The position numbers and the translations under genes are program-made. DNA of 10,041 nucleotides. It comes from Thermoflexales bacterium. GTDB taxonomy: Bacteria; Chloroflexota; Anaerolineae; B4-G1. The DNA is taken from the NCBI GenBank assembly GCA_007118795.1, contig SKQX01000054.1:1-10041 (forward strand). The letters are read 5' to 3'. Below the pieces are notes generated by a model, which was not told the DNA's origin, did no database searches, and saw only the letters and a list, made by a program, of their open reading frames with translations. Of this stretch, positions 1-6,682 are shown piece by piece; the stretch's first letter is position 1; every line of letters starts with the position of its first letter.

Positions 1-458
1 AGCGCACCTTCCAGTTGCTAGCCCAGGTGGCGGGCCGCGCCGGACGAGGGTTGCTGGGTGGGAAGGTCGTTATTCAGACGTATCATCCGGACCACTACGC
101 TGTGGTGGCTGCCTCGAAGCACGATTATGAGTCCTTCGCCCATCGGGAGTTGGCCTTTCGGCGCCAACAACGCTATCCACCCTACAGCCGCCTGGCGAAA
201 CTGGTCTACGAGGATGGCAACTACTTCCGTGCTCGGAGCAAAGCGGAAGAGCTGGCCGAGCATCTGCGCGCCGTATTGGACCGCCAGGGTCTGCCAGCGG
301 AGGACCTGATGGGGCCGGCCCCTCCCTTCTTCGCGCGACTCCGGGGACGCTACCGCTGGCAAATCTTGGTTCGCCATCCCGCTCCTCCTGCCTTCCTGCG
401 CGATGCCCGGATTCCCCCTGGCTGGCGCGCGGAGGTGGATCCGGTGAGCGTCCTCTAG
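1..458 (+). CDS. priA: Primosomal protein N' (PriA helicase), C-terminal fragment
   Basis: This is the 3' end of a gene that begins before the window; the first complete codon is at base 3 and the stop is TAG at 456-458, leaving about 151 residues. PriA is a 3'-to-5' DNA helicase that recognises stalled or collapsed forks and recombination intermediates and starts reloading of the DnaB replicative helicase. Seen here: the superfamily 2 helicase motif VI (QVAGRAGR) at the left edge, the following QTYHPDHYAV stretch typical of PriA, and the PriA C-terminal domain (RQQRYPPYSRLAKL, then GPAPPFFARLRGRYRWQILVR, ending VDPVSVL). The Walker motifs and zinc-binding cysteines would lie upstream of the window. 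The next gene starts 145 nt later behind its own promoter, and no clear terminator separates them, so readthrough is possible. Identification is firm. Confidence 0.95.
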   Translation, partial: RTFQLLAQVAGRAGRGLLGGKVVIQTYHPDHYAVVAASKHDYESFAHRELAFRRQQRYPPYSRLAKLVYEDGNYFRARSKAEELAEHLRAVLDRQGLPAEDLMGPAPPFFARLRGRYRWQILVRHPAPPAFLRDARIPPGWRAEVDPVSVL

Positions 459-499
459 TCAGTGCCGGAAGTGGTAAATGGCGATGGGAAGGCGAGTCG

Positions 500-528
500 T
501 TGTCCGTGATTCCGAATGGTGTTATAAT
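500..528 (+). promoter_or_regulatory. Sigma70-type promoter for the coiled-coil gene and selB
   Basis: The -35 box TTGTCC (500-505) lies 17 nt from a perfect -10 box TATAAT (523-528). Transcription would start near 535, leaving a leader of about 70 nt before the start codon at 604. A 6-bp inverted repeat, TCCGAA (511-516) and TTCGGA (534-539), is centred on the -10 box and could be an operator. The promoter is seen in sequence only and has not been tested. Confidence 0.65.
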
Positions 529-591
529 CGATGTTCGGATAGTCGAATTCTCGCCTCGCCACGATCGCCTTGGAGTTGGAAGCGAAACCTC

Positions 592-597
592 GGAGGT
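592..597 (+). promoter_or_regulatory. Strong ribosome binding site that fixes the start at 604
   Basis: GGAGGT lies 6 nt upstream of the ATG at 604. The reading frame stays open further upstream and contains an ATG at 478, but that codon precedes the promoter at 500-528 and has no comparable site. The start is therefore placed at 604. Confidence 0.8.
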
Positions 598-603
598 ATA
601 GCC

Positions 604-1815
604 ATGGTAACGAAAGTCACGGAATCGATGGATTTGACCCAGGCGCTCCAGACGCTCAAGTGGCTCGATAAGGAGCGCCGCGAGGACAAAGCGTCAATCG
701 CTAAGCTTGAGGAGCGTTTGCAGGGGCAGGAACAACTGCTCAATCGACAAGCGAGAGAGATTCAGGAGCTGCGGACATCGCTGGCCGGCGTGAGAGGAAC
801 TCTCTCCAAGATCGATGAATTCGAGCAGATGGTCTCCAATCATAAGAAGGAGATGGCCTACCAACTGGAGCAACGCGACGAGGTCTGGCGCAAGGAACGA
901 GTCGAAGCCAAGCGGGTGCGGCACATCGAGCACGAGGCCATCAAGGAGCACTTGAGTCGTCTGGAGAAGGACATGCGCGTCCTGCCCCGCTACGATGAGC
1001 GGATAGGCCCCCTTGAGGCCGAGGACGAGCGGCTCGCCCGGAAGGTCCAGGTCCTGGAGGCCAGCCTGATCGACCAGGAGAAGCGCCTTGAGGAACCCAC
1101 CAGAGCCGTGTCGTACTTGGAGGAGCGACGGCGGTCTGATCATCGCCGCCTCACCGAGTTCGAGCAGGAGATTCCCGAGCTGCACAAGAAGATCGATGAC
1201 CTGCTGCCCAAGCTCCCTCTCCTTGAACAGAAAGTGCAGAAGCAGCAGGCGCGTATAGATCAGGCGATCCAGGAGACGCGCCGATACGAGCAGCCGATTG
1301 AGGAGCTTCGCATCTCTAGCTTCCAGCGAGAGCAGAAGGTGCAGCGCTACCTGGATCAGGGCGAAAGAGTGGCGGAAGAGCTGGAGAAGCTTCGCGAACA
1401 GACCCACGGCTTCATCGAGAGGCGCCAGCAAGTAATCAGGGCTCTCGGCGAGCTCGAGAAGTTCAAGGCCCGCATTGAGAGACGTCAGGACGAGATGATG
1501 GAGAAGGAGCGCGTTGCCGAGGAGCGGGTTCTCCGGGAGTGGGAGGAGTGGCAGGCTGCCAGAGCCAAGGAGCTGAAAAAGCAGGCCCTCGTCTCAGAGC
1601 AACGCTGGCAGGAGCAGGAACGGGTCGATATTCAGCAGGAAGGGCGTCTCGAGGCGCTCGAGGCCGTGGGGCCGTTGTACCGCGAGCAGCTCAGGGCCCT
1701 ATGGGAGGCGCACCGCGCCGATGCCGAAAGCCTGCTGAGCGCGGCCCAGGATGTCTACGGCGAGCTGGTGGCTCCGATTGATGAGCAGCTCGCCCTTTTG
1801 CGCGGCGAGGAGTGA
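604..1815 (+). CDS. Coiled-coil protein of unknown function, 403 aa
   Basis: I do not recognise a named family. The 403-residue product is almost wholly charged helix (Glu, Arg, Gln, Leu and Lys rich) with heptad-like spacing from about residue 15 to 385. It has no cysteine, no signal peptide and no membrane segment, so a cytoplasmic, elongated, probably oligomeric protein is expected. Prolines at 128, 136, 165, 191, 202, 205, 231, 357 and 391 would break the helix into segments; the stretch around 191-211 (PELHKKIDDLLPKLPLLEQK) is the most distinctive. The extreme C-terminus, about 355-400, looks like a short helical bundle rather than a continuous coil. It starts behind its own promoter and a GGAGGT site, and it ends 10 nt before selB, so the two are probably co-transcribed. 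Similarity to SMC, myosin or tropomyosin-like proteins in searches would be compositional. A structural or scaffolding role is only a guess. That it is a real gene is well supported by promoter, ribosome binding site, length and spacing. Confidence 0.85.
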   Translation: MVTKVTESMDLTQALQTLKWLDKERREDKASIAKLEERLQGQEQLLNRQAREIQELRTSLAGVRGTLSKIDEFEQMVSNHKKEMAYQLEQRDEVWRKERVEAKRVRHIEHEAIKEHLSRLEKDMRVLPRYDERIGPLEAEDERLARKVQVLEASLIDQEKRLEEPTRAVSYLEERRRSDHRRLTEFEQEIPELHKKIDDLLPKLPLLEQKVQKQQARIDQAIQETRRYEQPIEELRISSFQREQKVQRYLDQGERVAEELEKLREQTHGFIERRQQVIRALGELEKFKARIERRQDEMMEKERVAEERVLREWEEWQAARAKELKKQALVSEQRWQEQERVDIQQEGRLEALEAVGPLYREQLRALWEAHRADAESLLSAAQDVYGELVAPIDEQLALLRGEE

Positions 1816-1825
1816 GGAACACATC

Positions 1826-3778
1826 GTGCACGTCGTTGGGACTGCTGGCCACGTCGACCACGGGAAGTCCGCTCTAATCCTGGCTCTCACCGGCATCGAC
1901 CCAGATCGGTTGCGCGAGGAGAAGGAGCGCGGCCTGACCATCGACTTGGGTTTTGCCTGGCTGCGATTGCCGAATGATGACGAGGTTGGCATCGTCGACG
2001 TACCCGGGCATCGTGACTTCATCGAGAATATGATCGCCGGGGTCGGCAGCATCGATGCTACGCTTTTTGTGGTCGCCGCCGATGAGAGCGTTATGCCTCA
2101 GACTCGGGAGCACCTCGCCATTCTGGACCTCCTGGGGGTGGATGTAGGCCTCGTGGTCCTGACCAAGGTGGACCTCGCCGAGAGCGAGGAATGGCTCGAC
2201 TTGGTGGTGGAGGACGTGATAGAGACCCTCGACGGGACAACTCTGGAGGATGCGCCGCTGGTCCTGACATCAGCCCGCACCGGTCAGGGCCTGGACGAGT
2301 TACTGACCGCTCTTCAGACTGTGCTGGACGATGTTGATCCCGCTGCAGATCGGGGGCGTCCCCGGCTCTCCATCGATCGGGTCTTCACCGTCAGCGGTTT
2401 CGGCACTGTGGTCACCGGGACGCTTATAGACGGGTATCTGCGAGTGGGCCAGGAGGTCGAGATACAGCCCCGCGGATCGCGAGCCCGCGTGCGTGGCCTT
2501 CAAACCCATAAGGAGGAGGTGGAGCGGGCCGTGCCTGGCAGTCGGGTGGCCATCAACCTCACCGGCATCGACAAAGATGAGTTGGCGCGGGGCGACGTCG
2601 TTACCTCGCCGGACTGGCTCCATTCGACCACCCTGGTGGACGTGCGCCTCCGTTACCTGCCCGAGATCCTTTGGGGGGATCTGGGGCCCTACGCGCAGCG
2701 ACCCTTGCGTCACAACACACAGCTGAAATTCTATAGCGGCGCAGCCGAGGTAATGGCACGTGTTCGGCTCCTGGGATCGGAGGCGTTGCTGCCGGGCCAG
2801 ACCGGTTGGGTGCAGTTGGAACTCCAGGAGCCTGTGGCTGTTCTCAAAGGTGATCGTTACATCGTCCGCCTGCCCTCGCCGGCCACCACTGTGGGCGGCG
2901 GCATCGTGGTTGATTCGCATCCAGGTCGCAAGCATCGCCGGTTCCGCCCCGATGTCGTGGATCGCCTGGAGACCTTGGCAGAAGGCAGTCCGTCATCGGT
3001 CCTTCTCCAAGCCCTGAAACGGGGGGGTCCTGTAACGGTAGGGACTCTGTTTGAGACCGTGAGACTTGGTGACGGCGCCCCGGAAGCGTTGCGCCAACTC
3101 CTGGAACAGGATGAAGCACTTCTCTTGGGGAGACGAAAGCGATCGAAAGCTGGGACCGATCCAGAGATCGGGGCCACCGCGCAACTGATCGTCGGTAGAG
3201 AGTGGTGGACCGGCCTGATAGACCGTGCGGCCGGCGAGCTATCAGCCTATCACCAGTCGTACCCCTTGCGCAAGGGTATGCCGCGGGAGGCCCTGCGCAG
3301 CAGCCTGCACCTGGAGCCCCGTGTCTTCGACGCTGCCATGGCTCAGGCCGATGCCGAGCGAGCTCTGGTCGACGAGGGGGCCACCGTCCGGCTGCCATCT
3401 CATCGCGTCCGTTTTACGCCCGAACAGCGACAACGGGTGGAGACTCTCCTCAGTCGTTTCCGCGGCCAGCCTTTTGCACCCCCCTCGGTCAAGGAGAGCA
3501 GCGAGATGGTTGGGGAGGACGTGTTGCGGGTACTGCTGCAGCGAGGAGAACTCGTCCAAGTTTCTCCCGATGTCCTCTTCCTAACTGATGTCTATCAGGA
3601 GATGGTCCGGCGAGTCAGAGAGCGGATTCAGCATCAAGGTAGCATCACCTTGAGCGAGGTTCGGGATATGTTCGAATCGAGTCGCAAGTATGCTCAGGCG
3701 CTACTGGAGCATCTGGACGAGGCGGGAGTAACGAAGCGAGTGGGCGACAAACGTGTCCTGAGCGACCCGCGTCGCTAA
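1826..3778 (+). CDS. selB: Selenocysteine-specific translation elongation factor SelB
   Basis: SelB is a GTPase that carries selenocysteyl-tRNA(Sec) to the ribosome at UGA codons followed by a SECIS hairpin. The product is 650 residues, close to the usual 610-640. Domain 1 (1 to about 170) shows the GTPase motifs: G1 GHVDHGKS at 8-15, the ERGLTIDLGF switch I region at 34-43, G3 DVPGH at 58-62, G4 TKVD at 113-116 and G5 TSARTGQGL at 148-156. EF-Tu-like beta-barrel domains follow (about 175-390), including VFTVSGFGTVVTGTL and a PATTVGGG segment. The C-terminal third is the winged-helix array; the last wing (about 607-647, with SRKYAQALLEHLD and RVGDKRVL) is the part that contacts the SECIS RNA in studied SelB proteins. 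The start is GTG 1826, because the protein then opens MHVVGTAGHVDHGK as the family does, with an AGTGAGG site 8 nt upstream. An ATG at 1751 in the same frame would overlap the coiled-coil gene by 65 nt and is rejected. Identification is very firm. Confidence 0.98.
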   Translation: MHVVGTAGHVDHGKSALILALTGIDPDRLREEKERGLTIDLGFAWLRLPNDDEVGIVDVPGHRDFIENMIAGVGSIDATLFVVAADESVMPQTREHLAILDLLGVDVGLVVLTKVDLAESEEWLDLVVEDVIETLDGTTLEDAPLVLTSARTGQGLDELLTALQTVLDDVDPAADRGRPRLSIDRVFTVSGFGTVVTGTLIDGYLRVGQEVEIQPRGSRARVRGLQTHKEEVERAVPGSRVAINLTGIDKDELARGDVVTSPDWLHSTTLVDVRLRYLPEILWGDLGPYAQRPLRHNTQLKFYSGAAEVMARVRLLGSEALLPGQTGWVQLELQEPVAVLKGDRYIVRLPSPATTVGGGIVVDSHPGRKHRRFRPDVVDRLETLAEGSPSSVLLQALKRGGPVTVGTLFETVRLGDGAPEALRQLLEQDEALLLGRRKRSKAGTDPEIGATAQLIVGREWWTGLIDRAAGELSAYHQSYPLRKGMPREALRSSLHLEPRVFDAAMAQADAERALVDEGATVRLPSHRVRFTPEQRQRVETLLSRFRGQPFAPPSVKESSEMVGEDVLRVLLQRGELVQVSPDVLFLTDVYQEMVRRVRERIQHQGSITLSEVRDMFESSRKYAQALLEHLDEAGVTKRVGDKRVLSDPRR

Positions 3779-3812
3779 GCGGGGAGGCGGGATGCCCTTT
3801 TCCTAAGTTGCC

Positions 3813-5159
3813 CTATTCTTCCCTTTTCATCTCCTGCAATCGCTCGAGGATCACCCTTTCATAGCCGTGCCCCCTCGGCTCGAACCAACCGGCATCGACC
3901 CCCTCGGGCAAGTAGTCCTGCCGCACCCAGCCTCCGGGATAGGCGTGGGGGTACTTGTAGCCGTCGTGTGACTCCATCGTCCGCTTGTAATGCTCGCGTA
4001 GCCCTCCCCGAAAAACCTCGCTCTTATCCCGTAGATAGGGCGGCACCGGTCCGGCTCCTTGCTCTCGAACTTCTTCCACCGCTCTCCAATACGCTCCCAC
4101 CGCGTTCGATTTGGGAGCCGTGGTCAGGTACAGCGTCGCCATCGCCAGATGGTACTGCCCTTCGGGCATCCCGACCCACTCGAAGGCCTGGGCGCAAGCG
4201 TCCACCACCCGCACCGCCTCCGGATCGGCCAACCCGATGTCCTCGGCAGCCAGGATGTACAGCCGCCGCAAGATGAATCGAGGGTCCTCCCCGGCCATCA
4301 CCATTTTCGCCAGCCAGTAGAGTGCCGCATCAGGATCGCTGCCGCGTACCGACTTGATGAAGGCTGAGACCGTGTCATAGTGTTGATCAGCCGACTTGTC
4401 GTACCGGAGGGCTCGCTGTTGAATCGAGTCCTCCGCTACTTCGAGGGTGATGTCGATGACGCCATCTTTGTCGGGAGCTGTGCTTTCGACGGCCAGTTCC
4501 AGAGCATTGAGCCCATCGCGAGCGTCTCCACCGGCCACCTGTACAATATGAGTCAGGGCCGCGCTGCTGATCCGGACGTGGCGCTCACCGTAACCGTGTC
4601 CGCTGTCCTCAAGGGCGCGCTTCAGAATGGTCGCTACCTCGCTGGCGGAGAGCGGCTCGAATCGGAAGATGCGCGATCGCGAGACCAGCGGTCCAATGAC
4701 TTCGAAGTAGGGATTCTCCGTGGTAGCCCCCACCAGCACGATCGTGCCGTCCTCCACGTGGGGCAGCAGTGCGTCTTGCTGGGCCTTGTTCCACCGATGG
4801 ATCTCGTCCACGAACAGTATCGTCCGCTGGCTGTACATCCCCAGACGATCCCTGGCCTCCTGGATGGTGCGCCGCAGGTCAGCCACGCCCGCCAGCACAG
4901 CGCTCATAGTCTCGAAGTGCCTCTCCGTCGAGTTAGCGATGATCATCGCCAGCGTCGTCTTGCCTGTACCCGGTGGGCCCCAGAAGATCAGTGAGGAGAA
5001 CAGCCGGTCGGCCTCAATGGCGCGACGCAACAGCCGCCCTGGGCCGACAATGTGATCCTGGCCAGCGAATTCCTCCAGGGTCCCTGGTCGCATCCGGGCT
5101 GCCAGGGGGGCCTGACGACGGATCTGTTCCTGTCGCCTCTGCTCAAATAAGTCATCCAT
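3813..5159 (-). CDS. rarA: Replication-associated recombination protein A (RarA/MgsA), AAA+ ATPase
   Basis: RarA is a conserved clamp-loader-like AAA+ ATPase (Mgs1/WRNIP1 in eukaryotes) that acts at stalled or gapped replication forks. The 448-residue product matches the family length (about 447 in E. coli). Seen motifs: Walker A GPPGTGKTT at 61-69, Walker B ILFVDEIH at 114-121, sensor 1 GATTENP at 144-150, and an SRSR arginine-finger region at 160-163. The typical C-terminal tetramerisation half follows, with SADQHYDTVSAFIKSVRGSD, YWLAKMVMAGEDPRFI and AAEDIGLADPEA, ending with the PHAYPGGWVRQDYLP region. The ATG at 5157-5159 is the first start after an in-frame TGA at 5175-5177, so no longer protein is possible from nearby; the ribosome binding site is weak (GAAGAG-like). 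The gene is convergent with selB, with a 34-nt gap, and divergent from the Memo operon. Identification is firm and nothing looks damaged. Confidence 0.98.
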   Translation of the reverse strand: MDDLFEQRRQEQIRRQAPLAARMRPGTLEEFAGQDHIVGPGRLLRRAIEADRLFSSLIFWGPPGTGKTTLAMIIANSTERHFETMSAVLAGVADLRRTIQEARDRLGMYSQRTILFVDEIHRWNKAQQDALLPHVEDGTIVLVGATTENPYFEVIGPLVSRSRIFRFEPLSASEVATILKRALEDSGHGYGERHVRISSAALTHIVQVAGGDARDGLNALELAVESTAPDKDGVIDITLEVAEDSIQQRALRYDKSADQHYDTVSAFIKSVRGSDPDAALYWLAKMVMAGEDPRFILRRLYILAAEDIGLADPEAVRVVDACAQAFEWVGMPEGQYHLAMATLYLTTAPKSNAVGAYWRAVEEVREQGAGPVPPYLRDKSEVFRGGLREHYKRTMESHDGYKYPHAYPGGWVRQDYLPEGVDAGWFEPRGHGYERVILERLQEMKREE

Positions 5160-5228
5160 AGTACAATCTGCTCTTCATCGGGGAGAACGGACTCTCCCGC
5201 TCGGCCGGCATCAAACGACATAGACCAC

Positions 5229-5257
5229 ATTGTAGGCCAACTCTCCGCTCGCGGCAA
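5229..5257 (-). promoter_or_regulatory. Probable sigma70-type promoter of rarA
   Basis: Read on the minus strand, TTGCCG (5252-5257) is followed by a 17-nt spacer and TACAAT (5229-5234). A start site near 5222 would give a leader of about 62 nt before the rarA ATG. The -35 box lies only 6 nt from the left repeat copy beginning at 5264. It is predicted from sequence only. Confidence 0.55.
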
Positions 5258-5263
5258 GGCTGT

Positions 5264-5497
5264 CGCGCGAACCCCCGATACCAGCTCAGGGCGGGTCTGA
5301 GACCCGCCCGTCCCCGCAGGCGCCCGGCCGTCGCCGGCGCGGGCTCTGCGAGTGTCCATCGCTGGTCGGCCGGTGGGCCTCTCCATTCCTGTGATTGCCA
5401 TCTGACCCCGGGTGCCGTGGGAGGGCTAGCCAAGCTGGGTGCCCCTTGCCCTGCACCCAACTCGCACGCGGGCTGCAGCTCCTCAGTAGCCGCAGCG
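5264..5497. repeat. Structured intergenic repeat, copy 1
   Basis: This 234-nt unit recurs without any insertion or deletion 257 nt further on, with seven mismatches in all (5268, 5330, 5374, 5471, 5482, 5491 and 5492). It holds several hairpins: a 9-bp stem GGGCGGGTC/GACCCGCCC with a TGA loop (5289-5309); a composite hairpin 5315-5350 (CGCAG/CTGCG outer stem, GCGCC/GGCGC and GGC/GCC inner stems, 4-nt loop); a short GGCC/GGCC hairpin (5368-5379); and a 7-bp stem TGGGTGC/GCACCCA with a 10-nt loop (5436-5459). Open frames crossing it are by-products of its GC richness. It resembles a genome-dispersed palindromic element; its dispersal elsewhere in the genome is an inference. Confidence 0.95.
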
Positions 5498-5511
5498 ACG
5501 AGGCATCTCGT
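5498..5511. other. Small hairpin in the spacer between repeat copies
   Basis: The 23-nt spacer between the two repeat copies (5498-5520) begins with ACGAG, a GCAT loop, and CTCGT, a 5-bp stem. No T-tract follows, so it is not a convincing terminator. It may be chance. Confidence 0.3.
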
Positions 5512-5520
5512 TCTTACCAG

Positions 5521-5754
5521 CGCGTGAACCCCCGATACCAGCTCAGGGCGGGTCTGAGACCCGCCCGTCCCCGCAGGCGCCCGGCCTTCGCCGGCGCGGG
5601 CTCTGCGAGTGTCCATCGCTGGTCGGCCGGCGGGCCTCTCCATTCCTGTGATTGCCATCTGACCCCGGGTGCCGTGGGAGGGCTAGCCAAGCTGGGTGCC
5701 CCTTGCCCTGCACCCAACTCGCACGCGCGCTGCAGCTCTTCAGTAGCGCCAGCG
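5521..5754. repeat. Structured intergenic repeat, copy 2
   Basis: This is the second copy of the unit at 5264-5497, in the same orientation and about 97% identical, at a constant offset of 257 nt. All the hairpins are retained: the GC-rich 9-bp stem at 5546-5566, the composite hairpin at 5572-5607, the short GGCC hairpin at 5625-5636 and the TGGGTGC stem at 5693-5716. The sequence just past its end (5755-5784) does not resemble the spacer after copy 1, so the repeat boundary is sharp. No flanking target-site duplication was found by eye. Confidence 0.95.
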
Positions 5755-5784
5755 CTCGGGGGCATATTCCCAGCCCGAATCGAG

Positions 5785-5814
5785 TTGGTGCCCTCGGCTC
5801 GGAGATGCTATAAT
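5785..5814 (+). promoter_or_regulatory. Promoter of the Memo/AMMECR1 operon, extended -10 type
   Basis: TTGGTG (5785-5790) is followed by an 18-nt spacer and a perfect TATAAT (5809-5814). The -10 is preceded by TGC, giving an extended -10. Transcription would begin near 5821, about 60 nt ahead of the first start codon. A GAGGGGG ribosome binding site lies at 5870-5876, 5 nt before the ATG at 5882. Confidence 0.65.
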
Positions 5815-5881
5815 CCTGCTGATCCGCTCGTTGCTCGGCCATCCGCCGGGCAGGCTTTGATCAGAGCAAGAGGGGGCGCCA

Positions 5882-6682
5882 ATGTCAGAACATGCGATAC
5901 GACAGCCGGCAGTGGCTGGCCAGTTCTACCCGGCTGAGCCCGAAAGCCTCAGGCGGGAGGTCCAGCACCATATCGAAGCGGCAACCCTGCCCGACGGGCT
6001 TGGCCCGGTAAGGGCCGTCGTAGCTCCGCACGCGGGATACGTTTACTCTGGGCCGACGGCCGGGCATGCCTTCAAATCCTTGCAGGACCTCCCCCATAGA
6101 GACTGGACGGTCTTCCTCCTTGGGCCGGCTCATCGTGTCCCTGTCAATGGCGTGGCGCTGAGCGATCATTCGGCCTTTCGCACACCCTTGGGGGACACGC
6201 CCATTGCTGTTGACCGCGTCAACGAGATGCTGGATGTCTCCCGTCTCTACACCCGAGCGCGCGACGCTCACCGCCCCGAGCACTGCCTCGAGGTCCTCAT
6301 CCCGTTCCTCCAGGTCGCTCTGTCCGACTTCCGACTGGTGCCCATGCTATTCGGTGAGGTGGACCCCAGGGAAGTGGGGGAGGATCTGGTGGATCGGGTT
6401 CACGAGGACGACTTGATCGTCGTCTCATCGGATCTGAGTCACTTCTACCCTGACGACACAGCTCGAGACTTGGACCAGGAATTCCTCGATGCCTTGCTGG
6501 CGGGCGATACGCGTGGCGTTATGGGGGGCGAGGCTTGCGGCCGAGCGCCCGTAGGAACTCTCATGGTGGTCGCTGAGCGCAAGGGATGGATTCCTCATCT
6601 GCTGGACTACCGGACATCGGCTGACACGGCTGGGGATAAGTCACGTGTTGTCGGCTATGCTGCCGTAGCCTACACGACGTAA
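5882..6682 (+). CDS. amrB: AmmeMemoRadiSam system protein B (Memo family)
   Basis: This 266-residue protein belongs to the Memo family, named after the human MEMO1 cell-motility mediator. The fold is related to class III non-haem iron dioxygenases (LigB-like), and the bacterial reaction is not established. Family features seen: an N-terminal RQPAVAGQFYPA, APHAGYVYSGPTA with His50, GPAHR with His84, EHCLEVLIPFLQ at 133-144, SSDLSHF at 182-188 and ACGRAP with Cys219. His50, His84 and Cys219 correspond to the metal-site residues His49, His81 and Cys244 of human MEMO1, so metal binding is likely. In most relatives that I recall, Cys135 is serine. The ATG at 5882 follows a GAGGGGG site and a promoter. 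Its stop TAA overlaps the ATG of the AMMECR1 gene by one base, indicating translational coupling and a shared pathway. The third partner, a radical SAM protein, is not in the window. No signal peptide is seen and a cytoplasmic location is expected. Confidence 0.95.
   Translation: MSEHAIRQPAVAGQFYPAEPESLRREVQHHIEAATLPDGLGPVRAVVAPHAGYVYSGPTAGHAFKSLQDLPHRDWTVFLLGPAHRVPVNGVALSDHSAFRTPLGDTPIAVDRVNEMLDVSRLYTRARDAHRPEHCLEVLIPFLQVALSDFRLVPMLFGEVDPREVGEDLVDRVHEDDLIVVSSDLSHFYPDDTARDLDQEFLDALLAGDTRGVMGGEACGRAPVGTLMVVAERKGWIPHLLDYRTSADTAGDKSRVVGYAAVAYTT

Noticed and set aside
694..1431. Long open frame (245 codons) antisense to the coiled-coil gene
   Set aside because: It is leucine-rich shadow coding produced by the Glu/Lys/Gln-rich sense frame. 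It has no family likeness, and the sense strand has a promoter, ribosome binding site and operon spacing.
1751..1825. ATG 1751 as the start of SelB
   Set aside because: It would add 25 unlike residues and overlap the upstream gene by 65 nt. GTG 1826 gives the family N-terminus and has its own ribosome binding site.
3779..3812. Terminator between the convergent selB and rarA genes
   Set aside because: GGG-ATG-CCC followed by TTTT (about 3790-3803) is too short a stem to be believed.
5264..5754. CRISPR-like array
   Set aside because: There are only two copies, each over 200 nt, with one 23-nt spacer and no cas genes.
5152..5937. Several open frames on both strands across the repeat region, with near-identical Arg/Pro/Ala-rich products
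   Set aside because: They repeat because the DNA repeats. Their products are low complexity, they lack ribosome binding sites, and they cross the promoters and the real gene starts.
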